Of a stretch of 59,923 nt of DNA, positions 45,282 to 54,330 are shown one piece after another. Made by a program: the position numbers and the translations under genes. The notes beneath the pieces are model-generated. The model did no database searches. It saw only the letters and a list, made by a program, of their open reading frames with translations, and was not told where the DNA came from. The stretch comes from an uncultured Planctomycetota bacterium (GTDB taxonomy: Bacteria > Planctomycetota > Planctomycetia > Pirellulales > Thermoguttaceae). The stretch covers positions 1 to 59,923 of the forward strand of contig ONJR01000132.1 of assembly GCA_900318195.1 (NCBI GenBank), in the 5' to 3' direction. The stretch's first letter is position 1. Each line of letters starts with the position of its first letter.

Positions 45282-45609
45282 TTATTTGGCATGCAGACGG
45301 TGCGCTAGGTAAACATTACGATCCAATTGAATACAATTGCACAACTTCAACGTTCGTCATATCGTTGACGCCGGTTTTGTCGATTAAAGAAAACATAGGG
45401 GCGCCAATCTTTTCAAGTTAGCGTTTCAATAAGTCAACCCTTGACGTCGGAAAACAGATAACGTACAATATAACCAAGACGGTTGTTTCCTTGGCGCGCG
45501 TGGTTTCGACGCGCGCTTTTCGATAGCGCTCGGAGCTTTATTTCGAGCCGTCGCCAACATTTTACTGCGTCGCGCCTTTGCGACGCCCAATTAGGACGAT
45601 AGGCACATT
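45282..45609. other. Intergenic region between the two BI-1-like genes
   Basis: 328 nt with a clear promoter (45441-45469) and no gene. Confidence 0.6.
45441..45469 (+). promoter_or_regulatory. Promoter of Bax-inhibitor-1-like copy 2
   Basis: TTGACG (45441-45446), a 17-nt spacer and TACAAT (45464-45469). The leader is about 135 nt. Confidence 0.8.
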
Positions 45610-46347
45610 ATGAACAATTACAGTTATGATCGCGATCTCGAAGCGCTATTGGCGGCGCCGACGCAGCAGCGTTCGCGTTCTGTCGGTTCCACGCGCTTTA
45701 TAACGCTTACGTACGTCAATCTCATGGGCGCGGTCGCGCTCTTCGCACTTTTGGAAACGCTTCTTTTCGCAATAGTCGGAAAGGAAGCGCTCTTGAATCT
45801 TTTGGCGTCGACCGGTGGGCGCGTCTTGGGCTTCGGAACGCTCGCGCTATGCGTAGGCGGTCCGTGGCTCGCAAACCAAATTCTGCAAAATTCCGAGTCG
45901 CGAGGCGCGCAGTACGGCGTGCTCGCCTTCTATTCGGTCATGTACGCGATTCTCTTTGTTCCAATTTTAACGATCGCGCAGAACTTCTGTGAGACGGCGA
46001 TTATATTCCAGGCGATAGGACTAACAGTCTCAATCTTCGCAGCGCTCTCGGCGGCGGTCTTCCTTACGCGCGCAAACTTCTCCTTCCTGCGCACAGGTCT
46101 GATCTTTATGGGGATCGCGTCGTTAGTACTCATCGTGGTCGCGCTCATTTTTGGGTTCGAGCTCGGGATCTGGTTCTCGGTCGCAATGATAATCCTCATG
46201 TGCTTGTACGTTCTGTACGACACGTCGAACCTAATTCACGAGTGTGGCGACGGAGACGATATCGTCGCGTCGATCGCGCTCTTCGGTTCGCTAATGACGC
46301 TCTTCTTCTACATTCTGCGTCTACTTATCGCCCTGAATCGGCGCTAA
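45610..46347 (+). CDS. Bax inhibitor-1 family membrane protein, copy 2
   Basis: A 245-residue polytopic protein, clearly paralogous to copy 1: STRFITLTYVNLMGAVALFALLETLLF and DDIVASIALFGSLMTLFFYIL align over the whole length. It has its own promoter. Its stop codon overlaps the stop of the convergent membrane-protein gene by 3 nt. Function as ion channel or stress protein is inferred from the family. Confidence 0.88.
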   Translation: MNNYSYDRDLEALLAAPTQQRSRSVGSTRFITLTYVNLMGAVALFALLETLLFAIVGKEALLNLLASTGGRVLGFGTLALCVGGPWLANQILQNSESRGAQYGVLAFYSVMYAILFVPILTIAQNFCETAIIFQAIGLTVSIFAALSAAVFLTRANFSFLRTGLIFMGIASLVLIVVALIFGFELGIWFSVAMIILMCLYVLYDTSNLIHECGDGDDIVASIALFGSLMTLFFYILRLLIALNRR

Positions 46348-48026
46348 GCGTTGGTTGTGGCGACGCCCGGCAGGTCGACAACCGTGGTAACAGCGGTGCG
46401 ATCTGCAAGATTGGGTCGAAAGACCGTTAGCACAACGAGCGGGAGATACCACGACATATAGACGCCGCCTTGCCGTCCCATCCAAAACTGCGTCGCCAAC
46501 ATGAGCGCTGCGGTACAAGAGATGAGGGCGGCTAAGTTTTTTCTTGGTATCCAGAGCGCATACCCAAAGCAAAAGACGAAGAAGAGCGAGATTATCGGAA
46601 TTCGGTAGAAGCGAGGAAGGTACTCCCAAAGCCCCTGAGCTTCTGCCAAAAAGAGCGCGTTACGACCGAAAAAGCATGCCAATGCGTCTGCGTACGAGTC
46701 GCTAGGGTCGATCAAAATAAGTAAGAGCGCCGCCATTGTCAGCGCGGAGCCAGACGCGCCTATTATGAATCGAGCCGCGCCCTTACGCCAATAGTAACCG
46801 AGCCACAACGGCAGTAGAAAGAACGGATAAAAAACGAGCGAACCCGCTATGCCGAGCGCGACGCCTGAAACGAAAGGACGACGATAATACAGTACCGCAA
46901 GCAAAATCGCCAACGCCGGCGCTATGTGATCAAGACGCGCGGAAAACTGATTGATGTAAGGAAGCAAAAGATAGAGCAACGCGGCGGCAAAGCCCGTTTG
47001 GATCGAACCGAAATGCACGCCGCCTATCATAACAATCGTAAAAACTACGCCAAGTTGCAGGACGACAACCGTCAAAATGAGAAAGAGCCCGCCGCGTGAA
47101 AGCGGCGTCCAACGAAAGCCGACGGAGTCGAGCTGATCTGCGCGGTCGCGAGGAGCGTCAATGGAGCGTCCGGACTCGGCTACGTTCGACGTGTTCGCTG
47201 GCGTCAAGCTCGGCGACGTTGGCGGCGTAACGTCGGACGTCGTCGGCGCAAGAGGAGCGCTAGGTATGGACGGCGCGGCGTGAACGCCGTTTAACGTCGT
47301 CGGAAACGTGTCGACCGCGCTACCGAGATTCTCGCTTGGCTCCACGTCGTACGCGTACTCCTCAGACGCGCCGGACGCCCAACGCATCGCGTTAGCCGCT
47401 GGACGCTTTGAGTTGCGCGACGTGTGGTTGACGCGAATAGTTACGCCGAAGAATTCGACGTCTTGAAAGTCGCGTTTTCTCATATGCGCCGAGGCGGCGG
47501 CGCGACGCCATGACTCTTGGGACGGCGCAAAGAAGCGGTTGGTTGTCTGAGTTGCGCGAAGAAATGGTCGGTAACCCGGCTGCAAGGTTACGTCGCCAAC
47601 GTCGGTATCGGAGTCTTCTGCGGCGGTGAGAATCTGTTCGAGTCGCCATGCGCGCGGCGATTCGCACGCGTCCCCGCGATTGAGAAAAAGGTTCGGAATC
47701 ATAAACGCCGACGCGGCAGCGCATGAAAAGACGAGACCGGCGAAATTGAGATTCGGCGCTAGGAGCGGTCGACGCCGTAGAAAGACGTCAAACGCAAGCC
47801 GAAAAAAGAGCGTCGCGCCGACAACGTAGAGCCAAAGATAGCCCTGGAGCGCAGAGCCCATTGCGATATAGACTAGACCTGGAGTCGTTGAAAGTAGCAG
47901 TAAAACGTCGAGATTACGAATCGAAAAGAAGCGGTTAAATCTAAAGAAGACCGCCAAAATGAGGAGCGACGACATATAGAACCAAGTCGTCGGCAACATT
48001 TCGTATTGAAATAGCGACGTGGGCAT
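46344..48026 (-). CDS. Polytopic membrane protein of unknown function
   Basis: A 560-residue integral membrane protein. Two groups of hydrophobic segments (about 15-130 and about 305-540) flank a Pro/Thr/Ser-rich loop (about 130-300). The overall layout recalls glycosyltransferase-family (GT87-like) mannosyltransferases with a hydrophobic C-terminus, but no DxD or conserved acidic pair can be assigned. GGAGG lies 6 nt before the ATG. It starts 37 nt after prfB, so the two are likely cotranscribed. Confidence 0.65.
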   Translation of the reverse strand: MPTSLFQYEMLPTTWFYMSSLLILAVFFRFNRFFSIRNLDVLLLLSTTPGLVYIAMGSALQGYLWLYVVGATLFFRLAFDVFLRRRPLLAPNLNFAGLVFSCAAASAFMIPNLFLNRGDACESPRAWRLEQILTAAEDSDTDVGDVTLQPGYRPFLRATQTTNRFFAPSQESWRRAAASAHMRKRDFQDVEFFGVTIRVNHTSRNSKRPAANAMRWASGASEEYAYDVEPSENLGSAVDTFPTTLNGVHAAPSIPSAPLAPTTSDVTPPTSPSLTPANTSNVAESGRSIDAPRDRADQLDSVGFRWTPLSRGGLFLILTVVVLQLGVVFTIVMIGGVHFGSIQTGFAAALLYLLLPYINQFSARLDHIAPALAILLAVLYYRRPFVSGVALGIAGSLVFYPFFLLPLWLGYYWRKGAARFIIGASGSALTMAALLLILIDPSDSYADALACFFGRNALFLAEAQGLWEYLPRFYRIPIISLFFVFCFGYALWIPRKNLAALISCTAALMLATQFWMGRQGGVYMSWYLPLVVLTVFRPNLADRTAVTTVVDLPGVATTNA

Positions 48027-48063
48027 AGCCGACCTCCCTTATTTTGTCTTTTGGCGCGGCGTC

Positions 48064-49167
48064 CTAATCCGTCTTGACTCGCCAACGCAGATACTCCTCC
48101 ATGAACGGCTGAATTCCGCCGTCAAGTACGGCGTGAAAGTTGCCAACCGTATATCCAGTGCGCGAATCCTTAACGCGCTGATCGGGATGCAGGAAATAAT
48201 TGCGAATCTGCGAGCCGAAACCAACTTTCGCGAGATTCTTGTACTTCTCCGACATTTGTAGTTCGCGCTTCTCCTCTTCGCGTTGCAGGAGTCGCGCGCG
48301 CAACATTTTCCAAGCCGTTGCGCGGTTCTTATGTTGACTACGTTCGTTCTGACACTGTACGACCGTATTCGTGGGAATATGCGTCAGGCGAATCGCGCTC
48401 GACGTCTTATTAACGTGCTGACCGCCTGCGCCACTCGAACGGAAGACGTCCTCACGGACGTCCTCTTCACGAATATCAACTTTAATTGAGTCGTCTATGT
48501 CAGGATTCACGTCAACGGCCGCGAAGCTCGTTTGACGTTTGCCTTCTGAGTTGAAAGGACTAATACGCACGAGTCGGTGCGTGCCTATCTCGCCCTTCAA
48601 ATACCCGTACGCCATAGGTCCGCGCACCATGATCGAAGCGCTATTGATACCGGCTTCTTCATTCTCCTGTCGGTCAAGAATTTCAACGTTGTATCCGCGC
48701 GACTGCGCCCAGTTCACGTACATTCGGAGCAACATCTCAGCCCAGTCGTTGGCGTCAGTGCCGCCGTCCCGCGCGTTAATAGTCACGATGGCGTCGTTCG
48801 CGTCGAACGGTCCGTTCAGCAACGCGGCGGTCTCTAGATTTTTAAGCGTCTTTTCGACCTCCGCTAATTTCGACGGTATTTCAGACGCCGTCTCCTCGTC
48901 TTCGCGACCAAGCTCGAAGAAGACGTCGAGTTCGTCAAGTTCGCTGAGAATCTCGTCCATCGGCTTAACGAGAGCCTTCAGCGCCTTAATACGCGCGACC
49001 ACTGCCTGCGCTTTCTCCTGGTCGTCCCAGAAGCCGGGCCCCGTCATTTTAGCGTCGAGCACGCTAATCTCGTTCTTCTTCGCGTCGTAGTCGAGCGACG
49101 CTTTGAGCTGAGCGAGCCCGTTGCGTATCTGCTCCGCACGATCTATCTGTTCGCGTTCCACCGGCAT
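48064..49167 (-). CDS. prfB: Peptide chain release factor 2
   Basis: Recognises UGA and UAA stop codons and releases the peptide. The 367-residue protein has SPF (203-205), the stop-codon reading tripeptide, and GGQ (248-250), the peptidyl-transferase loop. In most bacteria the frame shifts by +1 at codon 26, where an internal UGA follows CUU. Here codons 25-26 read CTC GAC in one frame, so there is no programmed frameshift. AGGAG lies 11 nt before the ATG. The membrane-protein gene follows after 37 nt. Confidence 0.97.
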   Translation of the reverse strand: MPVEREQIDRAEQIRNGLAQLKASLDYDAKKNEISVLDAKMTGPGFWDDQEKAQAVVARIKALKALVKPMDEILSELDELDVFFELGREDEETASEIPSKLAEVEKTLKNLETAALLNGPFDANDAIVTINARDGGTDANDWAEMLLRMYVNWAQSRGYNVEILDRQENEEAGINSASIMVRGPMAYGYLKGEIGTHRLVRISPFNSEGKRQTSFAAVDVNPDIDDSIKVDIREEDVREDVFRSSGAGGQHVNKTSSAIRLTHIPTNTVVQCQNERSQHKNRATAWKMLRARLLQREEEKRELQMSEKYKNLAKVGFGSQIRNYFLHPDQRVKDSRTGYTVGNFHAVLDGGIQPFMEEYLRWRVKTD

Positions 49168-49244
49168 ATATTAAACGTCTCCTGAATACGGGGCGAGCGC
49201 GCGTCGGAGCAAACGCTCAGATCATGCGAACGCCATACGCCGAC

Positions 49245-49272
49245 ATTGTAGCAGAAAATCGTATTATGACAA
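49245..49272 (-). promoter_or_regulatory. Promoter of prfB
   Basis: The minus strand reads TTGTCA (49267-49272), a 16-nt spacer and TGC-TACAAT (49245-49250), with an extended -10. The leader is about 70 nt. Confidence 0.75.
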
Positions 49273-49331
49273 TTACGTCGCGCGAAAAAAGCGTTCTTTT
49301 CCCCATACGCGCGCGGAGAACACAATCTCGA

Positions 49332-49679
49332 CTACGCGACCAACTCGTCCGATAGCGGTGAAATAGCGTCCTGTAAAAACTCGCAGCCGTCGAATTCCTC
49401 ACGAGCCCAAAAAGTAAAGAGCGCCGCGCTCTTCTCCCAAACAACGAATGGACACACGGCGTATATTTCAGGGTGGAGATACACGTCGTCGAACCATGCG
49501 GCGCGCAACTTCTGCGCGCGTCGCCATAAAGCGTCGCTCTCGGCGTTTGATCGTTCGAGCGCAACATACGGCTCAACGGCGCGCCCCTTGCTACGACTTT
49601 TAAGCCACGCTGTCTCGTTTTCAAACGCAAGCACAAACACCTCCTGGTCGTGCTCGTAAATTCTAGCTATTCTCTTCAT
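49332..49679 (-). CDS. Small protein of unknown function
   Basis: A 115-residue cytoplasmic protein with no recognised family. It has a mixed alpha/beta appearance: MKRIARIYEHDQEVFVLAFENE at the start, then an aromatic cluster (AVCPFVVWEKSAALFTFWARE). AGGA lies 8 nt before the ATG, which supports it as real. It is 164 nt upstream of prfB on the same strand. Confidence 0.6.
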   Translation of the reverse strand: MKRIARIYEHDQEVFVLAFENETAWLKSRSKGRAVEPYVALERSNAESDALWRRAQKLRAAWFDDVYLHPEIYAVCPFVVWEKSAALFTFWAREEFDGCEFLQDAISPLSDELVA

Positions 49680-49894
49680 GTAACAGTTCCTAACTTCAGG
49701 CGTTCGGGCTCTGCGTCGCGCGCTCCGTCGCTTGCGACGCGCGCCCTATTTTAGCGGAGTATGGGAAAAAGATCGGGAGAACGACAAAAAAAGAAAAACT
49801 TTTTGAGAATAGCTTGCGGATCGCGCCAAAACTAGGACAAAAGCTGCGTCGATTCGTCCGCAAGAACGCGCTATGACGACTAACGCGGATCACA

Positions 49895-50257
49895 CTACTC
49901 GCCACGATATAGCGCAAGTCGCGGCGCCGCAGAATCGGAGCGGTAGCGCGTTGTCGCACGGGGTCGCGGCGCGCTTGACTTCGCCCCAAGATAAGACGCG
50001 CGCGCGCGTTCAAAGTTTATTATTACCGGCAGAGGTTCGCGCGTGTCGAACGACTCGATCTTGCGTTGAACCGCCGGCTCGCTCGATTCACGCACTTCCT
50101 CCGCGCTATCCTGAGCCGCCACTAACGCGATGATCGCAAGCGCTAGCGCCGCGTCCCGCTCGCGTTCCGACGCGTCCTTAGCCGCGCCGAGGCGCGCTGA
50201 AAGGCTTGCGCGCGCGTATGCCAACCCGGCGTCTATTTGCTCTTTGTACGTCTGCAT
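49895..50257 (-). CDS. Small helical protein of unknown function
   Basis: A 120-residue protein; the N-terminal 70 residues are alanine-rich helix (AGLAYARASLSARLGAAKDA) and the tail is arginine-rich and probably disordered. The start MQTYKE at 50257 has GGAG 7 nt upstream, which is why it is kept; the frame is open to 50344. It could be a minor coding sequence or a non-coding read of a high-GC stretch. Confidence 0.45.
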   Translation of the reverse strand: MQTYKEQIDAGLAYARASLSARLGAAKDASERERDAALALAIIALVAAQDSAEEVRESSEPAVQRKIESFDTREPLPVIINFERARASYLGAKSSAPRPRATTRYRSDSAAPRLALYRGE

Positions 50258-50514
50258 CGCCACTCTCCTCCATTGTTCACCGCATATTACCATCGCGCGA
50301 CCGCCGCGCCGCAGGATTCTAACGAAAATCAAGAAGCGCGCCAATAGGGAAAATAGCTCTGCAACGGGCTCTTTTCATGAGAAACTACGCAAAACAGGCA
50401 AGCAAAAAGGGCAAGTGTTATTTTACTCACACTAAATTGAAATCTTGCCGTTAAACGATAAGGGCGCGTTGCAGGAACGCGCGCCAGGGACTTGACACAC
50501 GCAGGAGCATAATC

Positions 50515-52962
50515 ATGTCAACTTCAATCGAACGCGTTCGTCGGTTGCGTTTAGCGCGCGTAGGCGCCACGCTAGTGGGCGCGTGGATACTCGCGTCCGC
50601 GCTCGCGACGACCTTTGCCGCGCAGACGCGCGTCGTTATGAAGGACGGGCGGCTCTTCACCGGTCAAATCTATCCGACAAAGAGCGTCGTCGAGAACGCC
50701 GAGCCGCGTAAAGAACGCGACTCGTCCCCCGTGCAGTCGGAAAAAATTGTCGTTGTCGACGACCAGCTTCGCCGCATTTTCATCCCGCGCAATAATATCG
50801 GCAATATGATAGTCGACGACTCAAACGCGGCGCTCGAGGTTTTTAAATTTCATCAACAAGTTCAGTCGAGCGCGCAAAAGAAGATCGTTTCGCTTGGTTC
50901 ATATCGGGTCGCAAGCGATTTCGATCAATTCGGACGCCGCGTAATCATAGCGGGCGGGGTTCCGATCGTACAGGGTATTACGGAAATAGCGCCGACCTAT
51001 GTGCGCGTTCAGGGACTAACCGAACCGCTCGATATGCGCCTGTCTCCCCACTCGATTCCACGCGCAACGATCACAGCGCTTATTCGTTCACAAATTAACG
51101 AGCAATCTCTCGACGATCGGTTACGAATCTATCAGTTCTACGTCCAAGCGTCCCTCTACGAGCAGGCGGCGGAAGAACTGCAGGAGATCGTTAATGATTT
51201 CCAGAACGACGAAGAAGGCGCTGAGCGTCTAGAGCTCGCGCTACGACTTATTCGCCAAATGGCTGCAGAACGTCTCATTGAGGAGCTCGAATTACGACGA
51301 GCGGCTGGACAACATCGAAGGGTCAAAGAGTTGCTCGAAGCCTTCGAAGCCGATCGAGTCTCGCCTGAGAAGATTCAAGCAATTCGACGTATGAGGCGCG
51401 CGTACGAACAGGAAGATCAAAAGCGTCAATATATCGTCGAGAGAATTACCGCGCTCGTGGAAAAAATCGAGGACGCCGAACTCAAGAAAACGTCGACCTC
51501 CATTCTCAACGAAATCGCAAAGGAACTAAACAGCAACACGCTTGCGAGATTCGCAGCGTTCGAACAAGCGGAAGTTGACACGTCGATCACAGACGAACAG
51601 CGACTCGCAATCGCGCTCTCGGGCTGGCTCGTCGGCAATATAGGAACAGATCAACGTCTGGAAGTTGCGGCGTCCCTCTATCGCGTGCGTCAACTTGTGC
51701 GAAAATACCTACTCGAATCGCGCCTACCTCAACGCAACGCGCTATGGGAACAAATACGCGCGGAAGAAGCGGCGACCCCAAGACAGATTAGCCTACTCGT
51801 CGCTACGATGAAACCGCCCAAAAGTCCGCCAAGGTCGTCGCGTGATACCCCGTACCTATATGAACTTTCGACGCCGTCTTTCCAAGATGGTAAGTTTTTT
51901 TCTTATACCGTTCAGTTGCCGCCGGAATACGATCCCAATCGCAAATATCCAACGATCGTCGCACTACACGGCGAACGCAATTCCCCAACGCAAATGATCA
52001 ATTGGTGGTGCGGACCATGGGTCGAAAAAACGAACGCGCAAGGAACTAAGGTACGCGAACGCTATGGGCAAGCGACGCGCTTCGGGTACGTCGTTATTGC
52101 GCCGAAGTGGGCGGAACCGTCGCAAACGTACGACTTCTCCGCGACGTCGTGCGCCGCCGTGCTTTACACATTACGCGACGCCGCGCGCACTTTTTCGATC
52201 GATACGGATCGCGTCTTTCTATCCGGTTTCATGTCAGGCGGCAATCTCGCATGGGACGTCGCGCTCGCGCACCCGGATCTGTGGTCGGGCGTAATTCCTA
52301 TTTGTGGCGAAGCGTCGCGTTTTACATCGTTACTGTGCCGAAACGGCGAATTCGTGCCGCTGTATGGAATCGGAGGCGAGCTCGACGGCGGTAAACTTGC
52401 CGCTTCACAACGAACGCTCGATTGGGGTATGGATCTCAGTAAGCCGTTCGATATGACATACGTGCAGTTTAAAGGTCGGGGCGCAGAGGCTTTCGCCGAG
52501 GAAACAACTCGCGTCTTCGAATGGATGGCAACGCGCACAAGATCCTTCTACTCGCGCGACGAACGTGTTGTGTATTCCATTCGACCGTGGGACAACTTCT
52601 TCTGGAGCGTCGAACTCTTTGAATTCGCGCCAAGAACCATGATCGATCCCGTTTTCGTTACCGGACTCGACGCAAATTACCACCCGGCAAAGACGGAATT
52701 CTTTCGCGTGCTGAGCAACTCGTTAAAAATACGATCGCACGCGGAACGCGCTGTGATCTTTCTATCGCCTGAGCTCGTAGACTTCGAACGGAAAATGGAG
52801 GTCGTTTTCAACGGTAAAAAATTGACCCCGCAAAATGGTAGAGTACCTGCAAGCTCGCGCGTTATTCTAGAGGACGCAAGAACACGATGTGATCGACAGC
52901 ATCCGTTCTGGGCTTCCCTCAATTCGAGTTTTCCCGGAAAATTCAACGAGTGGGACGAATAA
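50515..52962 (+). CDS. Secreted esterase-like protein with an abnormal nucleophile elbow
   Basis: An 815-residue exported protein (signal about 14-36). Residues 37-450 form a long helical/coiled region after a short beta segment (VVMKDGRLFTGQIYP); about 460-700 is an alpha/beta-hydrolase core of the PHB-depolymerase/prolyl-oligopeptidase type: YTVQLPPEYDPNRKYPTIVALHGE and DRVFLSGFMSGGNLAWDVALAHPDLW. The elbow reads GFMSGG, where homologues have GxSxGG, so the serine is shifted by one position. It may be inactive or use the shifted serine. AGGAG lies 7 nt before the ATG. A beta-rich C-terminal part follows. Confidence 0.75.
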   Translation: MSTSIERVRRLRLARVGATLVGAWILASALATTFAAQTRVVMKDGRLFTGQIYPTKSVVENAEPRKERDSSPVQSEKIVVVDDQLRRIFIPRNNIGNMIVDDSNAALEVFKFHQQVQSSAQKKIVSLGSYRVASDFDQFGRRVIIAGGVPIVQGITEIAPTYVRVQGLTEPLDMRLSPHSIPRATITALIRSQINEQSLDDRLRIYQFYVQASLYEQAAEELQEIVNDFQNDEEGAERLELALRLIRQMAAERLIEELELRRAAGQHRRVKELLEAFEADRVSPEKIQAIRRMRRAYEQEDQKRQYIVERITALVEKIEDAELKKTSTSILNEIAKELNSNTLARFAAFEQAEVDTSITDEQRLAIALSGWLVGNIGTDQRLEVAASLYRVRQLVRKYLLESRLPQRNALWEQIRAEEAATPRQISLLVATMKPPKSPPRSSRDTPYLYELSTPSFQDGKFFSYTVQLPPEYDPNRKYPTIVALHGERNSPTQMINWWCGPWVEKTNAQGTKVRERYGQATRFGYVVIAPKWAEPSQTYDFSATSCAAVLYTLRDAARTFSIDTDRVFLSGFMSGGNLAWDVALAHPDLWSGVIPICGEASRFTSLLCRNGEFVPLYGIGGELDGGKLAASQRTLDWGMDLSKPFDMTYVQFKGRGAEAFAEETTRVFEWMATRTRSFYSRDERVVYSIRPWDNFFWSVELFEFAPRTMIDPVFVTGLDANYHPAKTEFFRVLSNSLKIRSHAERAVIFLSPELVDFERKMEVVFNGKKLTPQNGRVPASSRVILEDARTRCDRQHPFWASLNSSFPGKFNEWDE

Positions 52963-53022
52963 AACGTTAGAATAGGCGAATCCATATTACGGCGGGTGAA
53001 ATTCTATCAAGAAATCTTGTTC

Positions 53023-53060
53023 AAATTCCCCGCCAAATTCCTCATGACGGGGAAATTTTT
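53023..53060 (+). terminator. Terminator of the esterase-like gene
   Basis: TTCCCCG (53026-53032) pairs with CGGGGAA (53048-53054), extended on both sides by A/T pairs, and is followed by ATTTTTA. Confidence 0.75.
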
Positions 53061-53108
53061 ACCTTACATCCTCCTCGAGCCCGAGTGGATTCGCGCTACC
53101 GACTCATG

Positions 53109-54290
53109 CTATTCTCCCCTTGCTTCCTGGCGATATTTTGCCGGCGTAACGCCAACTTTACTCCTAAACGTCTGATGAAAGTAGCCTGCGGCGCTGAAGC
53201 CGATCGTTCGCGCGATTTTATCAATCGCTGCGTCTGTTTCGCGTAGCATCTGCTTGGCGCGTTCAATTCGCACGTTTTGAAGTTCTTCGAGCATAGTTCG
53301 ACCGACTCTTTTGCGGAACTTTATCTCCAACTGTCGGCGTGAAATCGGAATGCGACGCGATATACTATCGACGGTAAGGGATTCTAACCGTTCAGAATGA
53401 ATAATGCGCAACGCTTCCGCGACGTCTTCGTCTTCTACAAGAATAATATTCGTCGATCGCCGCTCTACGACGCCGGTCGGCTCAACTAGTATATGTTTAA
53501 TCGACGGTTCCGCGCCGTTCATCATCTCGTCTAAGATTTTCGCGGCGAGGAAACCGCCCTTCTCGGCATTGAGCGCCACGCTCGTTAGCGGTGGCGCGCA
53601 CAGTTCGCAAAGTAATTCGTCCGCGTCCACCCCGATTACGGCGATCTCTTCCGGCGCCTTAATATGCGCCGACTCACAAGCGTCAAGCGCCTCGCGACCG
53701 CGCTGGTCGTTGCACGCCATAAGTCCGATAGGTTTGGGAAGCGATTTAAGCCATTCACGTAAAATAGGCTCCTCTTTCTCCCACCTCAGGGGGCGTCCAA
53801 AACTCGTGGGCGGGCGGTAGACCATGGTATCGTATCCGACCTCGCGAATCGCGGCGACAAAAGCCGCTTCTCGTTTAACCGACCAACTCTGATAGGGATA
53901 GCCTACGAACGCAAACTGTGTCAGTTTCTTATCGAGCAATAATTTCGCCGCCATGCGCGCGGCGCCGACCGAGTCGCTCGTGAGATCGGCGCAGAATTTC
54001 GTCTCGCTCTCAGAACGTAGGAGATTCTCAACCGGAAAGTCGAGAAAAACGGTCGGCACGCGCATTTCGAGCAGAATATGCGCCATATCGCGATCAAGCG
54101 CGCGCGCAATCACGCCGTCGCCTTGCCAATCGCGCATCTTAGGCGCAATCTGCTCGAAATCGCCCGGCGTGAGATGAAATCGCCATGGTCCGTATAGGCG
54201 CGAATACCGCGCGACTCCCTGCAAGACGCCGCGTCCATAACTACGCGCCGTCTCTATTAGTAATGCGACTTTCGGCGAATGATCGAGCAT
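53109..54290 (-). CDS. XylR-family AraC-type transcription regulator
   Basis: A 393-residue regulator. The N-terminal 280 residues are a LacI-type sugar-binding domain (VALLIETARSYGRGVLQGVARYSR), and the C-terminal 100 are two AraC helix-turn-helix motifs (RIPISRRQLEIKFRK and IARTIGFSAAGYFHQTFRSKVGVTPAKYRQ). This is the E. coli XylR arrangement. Placed directly after araA, it most probably responds to L-arabinose and controls this operon. AAGG lies 10 nt before the ATG. It is the last gene on the transcript. Confidence 0.92.
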   Translation of the reverse strand: MLDHSPKVALLIETARSYGRGVLQGVARYSRLYGPWRFHLTPGDFEQIAPKMRDWQGDGVIARALDRDMAHILLEMRVPTVFLDFPVENLLRSESETKFCADLTSDSVGAARMAAKLLLDKKLTQFAFVGYPYQSWSVKREAAFVAAIREVGYDTMVYRPPTSFGRPLRWEKEEPILREWLKSLPKPIGLMACNDQRGREALDACESAHIKAPEEIAVIGVDADELLCELCAPPLTSVALNAEKGGFLAAKILDEMMNGAEPSIKHILVEPTGVVERRSTNIILVEDEDVAEALRIIHSERLESLTVDSISRRIPISRRQLEIKFRKRVGRTMLEELQNVRIERAKQMLRETDAAIDKIARTIGFSAAGYFHQTFRSKVGVTPAKYRQEARGE

Positions 54291-54330
54291 ACGATTTGAA
54301 CCTTATCTAGGGACTCGCGCAACGTTGGAA

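Noticed and set aside
38314..46347. A link between the caspase-like gene and Bax-inhibitor-1-like genes as a death pathway
   Set aside because: They are about 4 kb apart with glycan genes between, and bacterial BI-1 proteins act as ion channels; the pairing looks like chance.
48064..49167. Programmed +1 frameshift in prfB
   Set aside because: The shift site codons read CTC GAC in one continuous frame.
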